A DNA stretch of 64,000 nt, taken from the NCBI RefSeq assembly GCF_027947535.2, contig NZ_JAAGKO020000014.1:85634-149633 (forward strand), written 5' to 3'. Position 1 is the stretch's first letter, and every line of letters begins with the position of its first letter. Source of the DNA: Streptantibioticus silvisoli. Its GTDB lineage: Bacteria > Actinomycetota > Actinomycetes > Streptomycetales > Streptomycetaceae. Position numbers and translations under genes: made by a program. Of the stretch, positions 55,104 through 63,100 are shown piece by piece. Below the pieces are notes generated by a model. The model had not been told where the DNA came from. It searched no databases and saw only the letters and a program-made list of their open reading frames with translations.

Positions 55104-56408
55104 TCAGCCGGCAGTTCGCTGATCCGAGGTGAGGTTCACCCACGTGCAGGCCAGTTCCACTCGCGAAGAGACCTCCATCTTGCGGAAGATCTTCTTCAGA
55201 TGGAACGCCACGGTGTGCGCGGAGATGTAGAGCTGACGGCCGACCTGCACGTTCGTCAGGCCCCGGCTCACCAGGTTGGCCACCGCGAACTCGGTGTCGG
55301 TGAGGGAGCCGGTGCGGTGTCCGTCGTGGCGCATCGGCCGCCGCACGCGGCCCGATCGCACGCCGAGATCACGAAGCTTGCTCGCGACCCGAGCGAGGTC
55401 GCGGGCCGCGCCGGCCCGCTCGTAATCGGCGGCCGCGCGTTTCAACTGTTCGACGGCACGATCCTGGCCCAGACGCAGCGAGGACCACGTCCGGGCCAGG
55501 TCTTCGGCGGCCGACGCCGACGCCCAGCCGTCCGAATACAGCTCGCAAGCGGCGCGCAGTTTATCGGGATCCTTTTCGAACAGCCCTTCGGCGTGCAGCG
55601 CCGCCGCATGGGGCGAACGAAAACCCCACGACTTCACGGTGAGCGACTCGGCCTGCACGACACACTTGAAGGCCAGTCGCTCGTCCCCCATGCTTCGCGC
55701 GAGGCGGACGTGCCACGCCGCGGCGGCGGGCTGAGACGCGAAGAGCTCCCGCGTCAGCTGGTCGTCGGCGATCAGGCGCTCGACGAGGTGACTGACGCCG
55801 GCCGGACCGCCGTCGGCCTCGAACGCCTGGGCGGCGGCCCACACGCACTGCCCGGGCACGTGCGCGGTACGGCCGAGCAGGGCGTCATCGCCCAGGTTGC
55901 GCGCGAATCGCAGGCCGGTCGACGTGTCGGACTGCCGGACGGCGCTCAGCGCCAGGACGACATGCAGGTCCGGCAGCAAGGTGTAGGCGCCGGCCCCTTC
56001 GGCCAGCCCGAGGCCGATGTTCGCCTCGGCGAACGCACTGCCGGCGTCACCCGACGCGAGTGCGAACTCGGCGCGGCAGGTGGTCAACGCGGCTGAAACA
56101 CCGGCGTCGTCGGCGACATCGCACGAGGTGGTCAACTCGTCGAGCAGCCGCGTGGCCTCCGGAAGTTCGCGGACGCGGGTCAGGAGCCGGGCGTGCCAGA
56201 TCTTGGCGAGCCTTGGGTCGTGCTCGTCACCGCCGGGTGCGGCGGCCAGCTCGATGGCCCGGCGGACCTCACCGGCGAGCCAGGCGGACAGGGAGCGTGC
56301 GAGCGGGTTGTCCAGGCGGTCGTCGGCCGCGTTGGCGGTAGGACCTTCAGACGGTGTGTGGGGCAGCTGGGTGGGTAACTGGCACCGGCCATCACGCATG
56401 ACGCCCAT
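55104..56408 (-). CDS. LuxR-family transcriptional regulator with helical repeats, no ATPase domain
   Basis: A 434-residue protein. The C-terminal 60-odd residues (about 370-430: LTDTEFAVANLVSRGLTNVQ onward) form a NarL/LuxR helix-turn-helix. The upstream part is helical, TPR-like and Ala-rich, resembling the C-terminal half of the large LAL regulators that control PKS clusters. No Walker A or B motif is visible, and the protein is less than half the usual LAL length. Next to the PKS operon it is a good candidate pathway regulator. ATG 56408 has AAAGG very close upstream; ATG 56399 is an alternative start with wider spacing. The start could therefore be 3 residues shorter. Confidence 0.85.
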   Translation of the reverse strand: MGVMRDGRCQLPTQLPHTPSEGPTANAADDRLDNPLARSLSAWLAGEVRRAIELAAAPGGDEHDPRLAKIWHARLLTRVRELPEATRLLDELTTSCDVADDAGVSAALTTCRAEFALASGDAGSAFAEANIGLGLAEGAGAYTLLPDLHVVLALSAVRQSDTSTGLRFARNLGDDALLGRTAHVPGQCVWAAAQAFEADGGPAGVSHLVERLIADDQLTRELFASQPAAAAWHVRLARSMGDERLAFKCVVQAESLTVKSWGFRSPHAAALHAEGLFEKDPDKLRAACELYSDGWASASAAEDLARTWSSLRLGQDRAVEQLKRAAADYERAGAARDLARVASKLRDLGVRSGRVRRPMRHDGHRTGSLTDTEFAVANLVSRGLTNVQVGRQLYISAHTVAFHLKKIFRKMEVSSRVELACTWVNLTSDQRTAG

Positions 56409-56629
56409 TCACCTTTCGCTGAAACTTCGGAACCGTGCGCGTGAGTGCTTTCGCGTAGTCTTTTTACTCACCTGAAACTCTCGATCCACGGTTCTCGTCA
56501 ATCGCCACTTCGTTGCTGCGGGCGCCATTGCCCAACTGGGCCGGCCATGATTTCCGGCGACCTGCCAGCGTGTTTACTCGCGGGTCGTGGTGCCGAGCCA
56601 CGACAGACGTCGTCCGAACAGAAGGGTGA

Positions 56630-56757
56630 GGCGGGGGCGGGACGACGCCGAAGCCATCCTCCTCCTGCGCGCCGTCAGCAACAACGGCGACTTTGAGAGC
56701 TGCTGGCGCTTTTGCGCCCACCGCGACTACCAACGTACCCGTGTGGCCGGGTAACGC
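56630..56757 (+). pseudogene. Transposase C-terminal remnant (ISKra4-like)
   Basis: One frame reads DDAEAILLLRAVSNNGDFES then CWRFCAHRDYQRTRVAG and a stop at 56755-56757. The pattern AEAxLxLRAxxxNGDFxxYW followed by a QEHQR-like end is characteristic of the C-terminus of ISKra4-type transposases in actinomycetes. No upstream transposase domain is recognisable, so only this tail survives. Confidence 0.5.
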
Positions 56758-57496
56758 GACCAACTCGCCCTCACAGTATGATTATCAGCACGCAGATCCC
56801 GCGCGATCAAACGCACCCTCATCGAGAAGCGGTCCTTCTCCGGAATGGCTATCGATCCCGCCGGCGAATAGACCGACCGCCCCATCGCATCGAGAGGCAC
56901 CCCGCTGACGTGGGCATCCCCGCCGAGGGCCGCCGCAACCACGCGGTTTTCTCCGAAATCGCGGTGCTGGCGAACCTGATCCTCGACCCTCCCGCCCACA
57001 CCGTCGATCCCAAGGAGCTTTCCCTCGCCACGGTAGGGGAATTGAGCCGAGGATTCGCCTGGATCTGTACCACCTGCGGAACGCAGGAGCCGCTCCGCCA
57101 GTGCTTCTGTAAACATTTCGCAGCCCGGACACCCGATTGACCAGCCTTCGGACCGGCGGCAAGTTCGCTGCCAACTTCACCCCATAGGTTCACAGTCTGC
57201 GAGCCTATGGCGAGCGTTCAGGACCGCCATCTTGCCGGGCGCCGAGATCTACTGGAGATCCCCTCACCGCAGAGCCGGAACGGCACCAAGTGACCATGCC
57301 GATAAGATAGCTGGTCGGGCCATCCTCCTCAATGGCGCCTCCCGCGCATAGTCCTTTATCCACCAAGATCTTCCAGGCTTGCTGATGGCCTTGAGGCTCT
57401 CGGGGCGTTGGACGGTTATGCCGACGTCATAGCGGGGTTGAACGTGTGATGTCGTTGGGGCTGACGAGCTGTTGATGGATCGGATATCACGGTGCG
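56758..57496. other. No confident gene (739 bp between transposase remnants)
   Basis: Short open frames exist on both strands (for example 56712-57140 plus, ending in CTTCGTQEPLRQCFCKHF), but none has a convincing start or a family I recognise. With IS remnants on both sides, this is probably degraded mobile DNA. The last 60 bp resemble the leader upstream of IS630-type transposase genes. Confidence 0.5.
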
Positions 57497-58170
57497 ATGC
57501 GGTATCCACAAGGAGGCGGCCTGACCGTCGCACGTCAGCGGTTCCGGGAGCAGTTACGGATGCGGGCGGCCGAGCGGTTCGCATCCGGCGAGGCCGCTTC
57601 GGTGATCGCCGAGGACGTGAGGGTGAGTGTCGGGTCGGTGCAGCGGTGGCGACTGGCCCGGGAGGCCGGCGGGTCCGGCGCGCTGCGGCCCAGTGGTCCG
57701 ATGTCGCTGCCTCGGCTGGGCAACGCGCGAGTCGCGCAGTTGGAGGCCGGAGCCGGCCGAGGGGCCGGCCGCGCACGGGTGGGAGGAGCAGCGCCGGACT
57801 CTCTCCTGGGTCAGGACCGTGACCCAGATGCGGGGGGCGACGGCGTCATGGAGAAGCCGGCTTCGTCCTCGAGGACGAGCCAGGCTCCACGGGCCGCCGC
57901 GAGCCGTCCGCGCACGACCACACCTCCGCCCCCCGGCCACCGCCCCCACCGCCTCCTCGTCCCGCCCAGGGCCCGGCGCGTCGGCATCCGGCAGTCACCC
58001 CGTGGCCGCACTCCGGGCGTCCGGGGCCGCGGCCGTTCCCGTTGCCGGATCCCGAGCGCCGCGCTGACCTGCTGCAAACCCGGGCAATGCCCCCGCCCGA
58101 TCTACCGCCCCCGTCCGACGACGGCCGGCGCGACGGACGCAAGAGGTTTTCCTGACGCGACTGCCGCGAC
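57497..58170 (+). pseudogene. IS630-family transposase, rearranged pseudogene
   Basis: It begins with MRYPQGGGLT and a helix-turn-helix (SVIAEDVRVSVGSVQRWR), shifts frame to AEGPAAHGWEEQRRTLSW, then loses the expected order. The piece with the first catalytic Asp region, WLVLEDEAGFSMTP, is encoded on the minus strand (about 57840-57961), so about 130 bp is inverted. The plus strand resumes with GRTPGVRGRGRSRCRI and ALTCCKPGQCPRPIYRPR, then DGRKRFS and a stop where intact copies have Trp. The rest of the DDE domain is missing. Clearly inactive. Confidence 0.8.
57806..57827. repeat. 8-bp inverted repeat at the inversion junction
   Basis: CTGGGTCA (57806-57813) and TGACCCAG (57820-57827), separated by 6 nt, lie at the left edge of the inverted segment in the IS630 remnant. 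Such a fold-back is the kind of structure that can prime a template-switch inversion. Confidence 0.7.
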
Positions 58171-58554
58171 CCGGAGCCCCGTGCTGAACATCATGGGACT
58201 GCCTGGCGACGGACACGACTGCACCATGAAGCGCCGTCAGGACTCGTGAACATCCACCGTGCCATTGGTCGCTGACTGCTGCTCAACTCATCGACCAACG
58301 CTGTCGTCGAAGATGAACGAAGCCGGGGTGCGGGGTGCCGGCCGGTGGTGTGTTGTCGGCAGGGTGTTCGTCGTCGTGTCATCACTGCGGCGAACCCGTG
58401 CGTTCACGCCCTGGAAGGCAGTGCACGGCCGTGGGGGACCCCGCCGTGCAGCTCGAGGCCGTCCTGCGGGTCGGGGACTGTGGGCGACGATGGCGGCTGG
58501 GGGCGGCAGCCTGTCTGCGGGGGCCTTCACGTCCAGAGAAAGCGGTGCGTCGTC
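58171..58554. other. No gene seen (384 bp upstream of the methyltransferase)
   Basis: The methyltransferase frame is open back to 58345, but residues before 58555 are rich in Cys, Arg and Gly and unlike the family. This stretch probably holds the methyltransferase promoter, which I cannot locate, plus the end of the IS remnant. Confidence 0.5.
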
Positions 58555-59439
58555 ATGAGTTCGTTCAACCAGTGGGACATCGTGTCCGGGGTCGGTGTCA
58601 CCGCGCTCGGGGTCGCTGCGGCCCGGGCACTGGAGACGCACCGTTCCGGCGCGCTCGTCACAGATCCCTACGCCTCGGCGTTCGTCGAGGCCGCCGATGC
58701 GCCTGTTCCTCTGCCTTCGCATCCGAGGGATCTTGACAGCCAGGCGTGGAAGGGCGACACGGTGTGGATGTCGATGGCCACCTACGTGGCCGTGAGGTCG
58801 CGTTTCTTCGACGACTTCTTCGCGCGGGCTACTGCCGACGGTATAGGCCAGGCCGTTCTTCTGGCGGCCGGGCTGGACACCCGGGCGTTCCGGCTGGATT
58901 GGCCGGCTGGCTGCCGGCTGTTCGAGGTCGATCAGCCGAGGGTGCTGGAGTTCAAGGACACCGTGCTCGGCGAGCAGCAGGCACAGGCCCGGTGCGATCG
59001 GCGGGCGGTCGCGGTGGACCTGAGGGACGACTGGGCGGCCGCCCTGCACGACGCGGGCTTCGATACCACCCGACCGACCGCGTGGCTCGCCGAGGGACTG
59101 CTGCCCTACCTGCCGGCCGATGCGGAAAACAACCTGTTCGCCACCATCCACCGCCTCTCGGCCCCCGGCAGCCGGATCGCCGTCGAGCACGTGGACACCC
59201 AGTCTCTGGGGATGTTCGACGAGGAGGAGATGACGCAGGCGGGCCAGCAGATGGGAGTCGACATCTCCACACTCCTGCACAACGAGGACAAAGAGCACCC
59301 CGAGCGTGTGCTGACCGGCCTGGGATGGACAGCACGCTCCGACACGGCACAGCAGACCGCACGCCGGTACGGCCGGGAACTGGACGGGACGATGGGTCGC
59401 AACGGCGGAAAGCTGGAGTACATCACAGCAAGCCGGTGA
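58555..59439 (+). CDS. SAM-dependent methyltransferase (LCMT / TIGR00027 family)
   Basis: A 294-residue class I methyltransferase. Motif I is VLLAAGLDTR (101-110), the acidic ribose-binding loop is FEVDQP (123-128), and the family signature WLAEGLLPYLPAD spans 177-189. Length and motifs match the actinobacterial TIGR00027 group related to leucine carboxyl methyltransferases, which often methylate carboxylates or hydroxyls of small molecules. ATG 58555 gives the standard N-terminus (MSSFNQWDIVSGVGVTAL); the frame upstream does not look coding. It is separated from the PKS by IS debris and stands alone on the plus strand, so a link to the polyketide is uncertain. Confidence 0.9.
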   Translation: MSSFNQWDIVSGVGVTALGVAAARALETHRSGALVTDPYASAFVEAADAPVPLPSHPRDLDSQAWKGDTVWMSMATYVAVRSRFFDDFFARATADGIGQAVLLAAGLDTRAFRLDWPAGCRLFEVDQPRVLEFKDTVLGEQQAQARCDRRAVAVDLRDDWAAALHDAGFDTTRPTAWLAEGLLPYLPADAENNLFATIHRLSAPGSRIAVEHVDTQSLGMFDEEEMTQAGQQMGVDISTLLHNEDKEHPERVLTGLGWTARSDTAQQTARRYGRELDGTMGRNGGKLEYITASR

Positions 59440-59826
59440 CCGCCGCGGTCGGCCCCACCAGGGCCCACCACGCCAAGAGCCCGCCGAACGGACCGCAGCG
59501 CTTGGCGCGGTGAAGGCACCCGACATTCCCGCGCCCCCCGCGCGTCCTTGCCTCCCGGCATGTACACCCGCCTGGTCAGTGGATGCGGGACAGGTGCCCG
59601 GAGCGGGACGAACGGCGACGGCGCCGGCCCGGCCGACCCCGCTGAAGGCGGCACGGCGGGCCGGCTGCCGTCGCAGGGGGTCCTCTCGCTGATGGTTCCT
59701 GTGCGTAGGGGACGCCGGATGGACGTCGCCGGTTGGACGGCGGCGGTCGGACGTGTCTCCTCAGGGAGTTGGGTGGCAGCCTGCTGTTGGATGAGGTCGG
59801 GGGAGTAGGGGTCGGCGCCGCCCGCC
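59440..59826. other. No confident gene (387 bp upstream of the telomere operon)
   Basis: Only shadow frames are visible. GGGGGAGTAGGGG at about 59800-59813 could serve as a ribosome binding site for the GTG at 59827 with somewhat long spacing. A long minus-strand frame crossing this region has low-complexity Ala/Gly/Thr/Ser composition and no family resemblance. Confidence 0.5.
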
Positions 59827-59876
59827 GTGCCGGCAGTTGACGCCGCGCTGCCCGCCGTGCCAGCAACCGACGCCGC
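59821..59876 (+). repeat. Two 30-bp-period repeats encoding PAVPAVDAA-like units
   Basis: CCCGCCGTGCC followed by a GACGCCGC end recurs at 59821 and 59851. The units encode the Pro/Ala/Val-rich start of the telomere-associated protein and suggest that its first 60-75 residues are a variable, probably disordered tail. Confidence 0.8.
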
Positions 59877-61020
59877 CCCGGCGCTCACCGTCCTGGCGCC
59901 GGGGGCCGCGATTCCCCCCGAACTGCCCGCCGTTGATGCGGTTGAGGTTCCCGCAGTCCCGACCACGGTGGTGGAACCCACCACGGCGCTCGCTTCGCCG
60001 GTACGGCGTTCACCGGTAGCCGGGAGCGCGGCGGGGAGTGCCACCGGGCCGGAGGTGCTGACCGCCCGGATCCGCGCTAACGTCTCCGCTGCTCTGGAAG
60101 CGCATGGCGGGGACGTCGAAGCCGCGACGAAGTTCCTGGACAAGAAGCGTGCCCTGGTGGACGTCATGGAGCTGTTCAAGCTGTCCCGCGTCGGGGGCCG
60201 TTACGAACACTCGGAGTTTCCCCCGACCGCCGACATCCTCAAGAAGCGGACGCAGAAGGGCCCGGACGAAATCTGGGAAGGTCGCCCGAAGTGGCGTAAC
60301 TCTGCTCTCGTCGAGGCGGTGAAGGGGGCTGCTGAGCCGATCGAGGTGGTCGCGCTCGATATGAATGCGGCGTTCCTGTCCGCGCTGAAGGCGCATCTGC
60401 CGATCGGCCGGCTGGAGCCCGACACCACCGGTGTCCACAATCGTAAGCGTTCCGGTGTCCATCGCATCACTCCACCCGGCTGGGACCACCAGGACCTGCC
60501 CAACCCCCTGGGTGCCCGTCAGGAGCCGGGTCCGTTGTGGGTTGCCGAGCCCACACTCCGTCTGCTGTTCGAGGCCTCCCGGCTCGGCTTGTGCGACGTA
60601 CCGGTCATCCACGAGTCCTTGACTTCGGGTGCGACCGAGGGTCTGGTGGAGAAGCTCCGGCGTGCTCTCGTCGCGGCCCGCCGTGAGGCGATCGAGACCG
60701 ACGACGATGTGATGTACGAGTATGTGAAGTCGATGTATTCCAAGTTTGTGTCCACGATTGGGGAGTCGACGACCAACCGGGAGCTGCGCCGTCCGGACTG
60801 GGTGCACATCTTCCGCGCTCAGGCGTTCGCGAATCTTTGGCGTAAGGCGTACAAGCTGCGTCAGGCCGGCCTGGCCGCGCCCGAGTCCGGCTTGGCTGTG
60901 TATGAGATGTCGGGCACGGACGAGCTCCATGTACGTGGCGACTGGCGCCAGGTGTTCACCGAGGGTCGCGCTCCGGATCAGGTTAAGCTCAAGCGTGCCT
61001 ACATGATCGGGGGCCGCTGA
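59827..61020 (+). CDS. Putative telomere-associated replication protein with DNA-polymerase-like motifs
   Basis: A 397-residue protein from GTG 59827; the first 75 or so residues are Ala/Pro/Val-rich, so the true start may lie later, for example GTG 60055. Three motifs occur in the order and spacing of a family-B polymerase palm: VVALDMNAAFLSAL (Asp178; compare motif A DxxSxYPS), YVKSMYSKFVSTIG (Lys301-Gly312; compare motif B), and VYEMSGTDEL (Asp365; compare motif C YGDTDS, keeping the second Asp). No exonuclease domain is visible. It lies 1 bp upstream of a Tpg-like gene, as tap lies before tpg in Streptomyces, near a palindromic end. It is about half the length of archetypal Tap. A compact protein-primed polymerase, or a Tac/GtpB-type partner of the terminal protein, is my inference. 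The protein could instead be a non-catalytic telomere-binding factor. Confidence 0.6.
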   Translation: MPAVDAALPAVPATDAAPALTVLAPGAAIPPELPAVDAVEVPAVPTTVVEPTTALASPVRRSPVAGSAAGSATGPEVLTARIRANVSAALEAHGGDVEAATKFLDKKRALVDVMELFKLSRVGGRYEHSEFPPTADILKKRTQKGPDEIWEGRPKWRNSALVEAVKGAAEPIEVVALDMNAAFLSALKAHLPIGRLEPDTTGVHNRKRSGVHRITPPGWDHQDLPNPLGARQEPGPLWVAEPTLRLLFEASRLGLCDVPVIHESLTSGATEGLVEKLRRALVAARREAIETDDDVMYEYVKSMYSKFVSTIGESTTNRELRRPDWVHIFRAQAFANLWRKAYKLRQAGLAAPESGLAVYEMSGTDELHVRGDWRQVFTEGRAPDQVKLKRAYMIGGR

Positions 61021-61021
61021 A

Positions 61022-61606
61022 GTGGCGGGTCGCTGGCGGGACTTCGGCCTCTACGGTGCCCAGGGCATGCCCGGTAGCGCGGCACTGGCCCAGCAGTTGC
61101 AGGAGGTGGTGCGCGCGACCGGGATCGCCTCCCCGATCACTACACGCCGCGGCCTGTCGGCCCGCCTGCGCTACCTGGCCTCCAAACCGGGCCGCGCGGC
61201 ACTCACCGAGGCCGGGGTCACGGTCCGCCCGTCTGTGTTGCGTGCCTACGCCGACGGTACCCGCGCTCCCCGTCCTGCCACTCTCGGCAAGATCGAGCGG
61301 GCCTACTTCGAACGCCGTGCGGAGAACATGATCCGCTCCGGTGCCCTGCAAAAGCATTTCGAGCAGGACGGCGCCGGCACGCGTATGGAGATCTACCCTG
61401 TTGACCAGTCCCAGGTCAGCGATCCCCGCCGACGGGTCCTCGGCGACAGGACCGTCACGGTCCGGTACGTGTGGGGTGATCTGGTCCACGCCTGGGACGA
61501 GGGCGACGACGCGACCATGGACGACATCTGGGACAGCATCATCAACGACCTGATCGGTTCCGACTACGATGCCTACTCCTACGTCACCGGCGTCGGATTC
61601 GCCTGA
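61022..61606 (+). CDS. Putative telomere terminal protein (Tpg-like)
   Basis: A 194-residue protein, close to the usual size of Tpg (about 185). The layout follows Tpg: a basic N-terminus with GLSARLRYLASKPG (44-57), a helix-turn-helix (about 59-92, ending RAPRPATLGKIERAY), a middle segment, and an acidic C-terminus (DDATMDDIWDSIINDLIGSD). Tpg caps 5' ends of linear actinomycete replicons and primes end patching through a covalently bound Thr. Thr120 is a speculative equivalent. GTG 61022 starts 1 bp after the upstream stop, so translation is probably coupled. Similarity to archetypal Tpg is in architecture rather than clear identity, so this may be a divergent class. An ordinary XRE-type regulator is the alternative. 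Confidence 0.62.
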   Translation: MAGRWRDFGLYGAQGMPGSAALAQQLQEVVRATGIASPITTRRGLSARLRYLASKPGRAALTEAGVTVRPSVLRAYADGTRAPRPATLGKIERAYFERRAENMIRSGALQKHFEQDGAGTRMEIYPVDQSQVSDPRRRVLGDRTVTVRYVWGDLVHAWDEGDDATMDDIWDSIINDLIGSDYDAYSYVTGVGFA

Positions 61607-61836
61607 CCTGACACCACCCCGCCGAAAGCCGCCGCTAACCGCCCACCGCTAACCGCTCACATCGACGTCGCCCCTCGCCGTTGCGCGCGGTCCGCACAGG
61701 CGCTGCGCCGGCTGGAGCAGTCCCGGGGCTCCGCCCGTCAGCCGGAGCCTGGGAGGGCTTGGCACAGGTTTTGATGTCGGCCCGTCAGGCCGCCGGTGTG
61801 CTGCCCGTGATGCTGCTGCCAGAGGTGAGGTGAGGC

Positions 61837-61866
61837 CACCCCCGGGATCAAGAGGCGCCGGGGGTG
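61837..61866. terminator. GC-rich hairpin, probable terminator
   Basis: A perfect 9-bp stem (CACCCCCGG at 61837-61845, CCGGGGGTG at 61858-61866) with a 12-nt loop lies between the telomere operon (ends 61606) and the convergent secreted-protein gene (ends 61949). It could stop transcription from either side. Confidence 0.6.
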
Positions 61867-61888
61867 CCGGGGGTGGCGGGCGTGGCGG

Positions 61889-61943
61889 GGTGGTGTGGTG
61901 GTGTGGTGTGGTGGTGTGGTGTGGTGGTGTGGTGTGGTGTGGT
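61889..61943 (+). repeat. GT-rich simple-sequence tract (GGTGT/GGT units)
   Basis: About 55 bp built only of GGTGT and GGT units, ending a few bases past the stop codon of the minus-strand gene. The rest of the 343-bp gap between 61607 and 61948 holds a duplicated CCGCTAACCGC near 61632 and the hairpin above, but no gene. Confidence 0.9.
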
Positions 61944-61948
61944 CGGGG

Positions 61949-62209
61949 TCAGGGGCAGCGCATGGTGAGGTTGGCTTCCCAGTCGAAGGGGTTGTTGTCG
62001 TAGGTGATCAGGTAGTTGATGGTCTGGACGTAGCAGCCGGGGAACTGGGCCTCGGCGTTGGCCATGGCGGCTTGTGAGCTGGTGCCGAACCCGATGGCCT
62101 GGTAGGTGCCGGCGGGCGGCGTGGCGGGCCGTACGGCGGCGGAGGCGGGCGCGGCAATGCCGAGGGCGAGGGCCGCAACGGCGGCGGCGGTGAGTGCGAG
62201 TCGTCTCAT
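61949..62209 (-). CDS. Small secreted protein of unknown function
   Basis: An 86-residue protein with a clear Sec signal peptide: MRR, a hydrophobic Ala/Leu stretch, and ASA before cleavage near residue 24. The mature part of about 60 residues has two Cys (59 and 85), likely a disulfide, and motifs GTYQAIGFGTSSQAAMANAE and NPFDWEANLTMRCP. I do not recognise the family; short secreted proteins of this kind with a hypothetical label are common in Streptomyces. ATG 62209 was chosen because upstream residues are Arg/Gly/Ser-rich and not signal-like. A hairpin touches the start codon and no Shine-Dalgarno is evident. Confidence 0.8.
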   Translation of the reverse strand: MRRLALTAAAVAALALGIAAPASAAVRPATPPAGTYQAIGFGTSSQAAMANAEAQFPGCYVQTINYLITYDNNPFDWEANLTMRCP

Positions 62210-62225
62210 GGCAGGAGAGCCTGCC
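62210..62225 (-). promoter_or_regulatory. Hairpin directly upstream of the secreted-protein start codon
   Basis: In mRNA sense the sequence GGCAGG-CTCT-CCTGCC (6-bp perfect stem, 4-nt loop) ends right before the ATG. It covers the place where a ribosome binding site should be, so it may restrain translation or indicate a leaderless or otherwise controlled start. Confidence 0.55.
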
Positions 62226-63096
62226 GGGTGTCGTGCCGAGGGGGGAATCGGCACGGACGGGTTCCGGATGCCGTTACCGCGATCCGGCCCCGGAACTCGC
62301 CCCGCAGTGCTGCACATGTGCCACGGAGTAAGACAGTGGCCAAGGGAAAACTGGGCTGATTTCCGCAGCTGCCCCGTGAGACCGGGGACCGTGTGGCTCT
62401 CGGGGCACCGGCATGGCCTCCGCCGAGGGCCAGAATCCGACAGAGCCACTACGCCGGCCGACGCACACCTCGACCGACGCGCCCCCACCCGACATCCGTC
62501 CGGACAGACTGCGGCAGTGCCGCCCGACGACGTCCTCGTCGACCACCTCATGCCCCCGCCGCGCCGCGCTCCGCGACCGGCCTTGACCACACCGCCACCC
62601 GCCTCCGGCACACTGCCGGGTGATGAACGCGACGCTCTCCGAACGGTGTTGGTGCTGCCCACCGTCCGCTATGAAGCCCGCGCCGAAACGCCGACCGCGC
62701 CACGCCGCCGGCCCGGTCCGTTACCGTCGTCGGCCCGGTAACGTGCTCGTCGTTGGGGCCACCGAGATGGGTTTGGCCGTCGGTGTGACTGCGCCCGGAT
62801 CAGCGAGTGCCCCGGTAACTCCGTCAGCGCGTAAACCATCCGACCCGTCGACCCGGGCGACAGTGGCGGGGGAGTGATGACGGAACGCCGACCAGGCGGC
62901 CGGGCCGCTCGCACCGACCAGCTCGTCGTCCAGCGGGCCAGCTGCCGCAAGCCCGAGCAGCACGTCCGCCCACCGCAACGCCCGTCCCTTCACCGCCTAT
63001 TGGGCCCGTCCGACGGCGCACTGGGCCTGTCACGTGGTCGGCTCGATCCGGTCGAGGTCGGCAACCGCAGCGACGACCTCCGGCTCCTCGGCCGGG
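62226..63096. other. Subtelomeric stretch with no confident gene
   Basis: Several open frames overlap here, as expected at this base composition, but none has a recognisable domain. The least unlikely is 62721-62993 on the minus strand (starting MKGRALRWADVLLGLAAAGP). One clear structure is a perfect 8-bp inverted repeat, CGTTACCG (62719-62726) with CGGTAACG (62736-62743), around a 9-nt loop. Confidence 0.5.
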
Positions 63097-63100
63097 GCAT

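Noticed and set aside
57497..58249. An intact IS630 transposase gene
   Set aside because: Frameshift, inverted internal segment, a stop within the DDE region and a missing C-terminus.
58345..58554. Upstream extension of the methyltransferase
   Set aside because: The extra 70 residues are Cys/Arg/Gly-rich and unlike the family; the standard N-terminus begins at 58555.
59106..60179. Minus-strand 357-residue frame opposite the methyltransferase end and the telomere operon
   Set aside because: Low-complexity Ala/Ser/Thr/Gly composition with no motif; it is antisense to better-supported genes.
61889..61943. A telomere-like repeat of the eukaryotic type
   Set aside because: It is internal, single and short; the replicon end itself shows hairpins of the actinomycete type instead.
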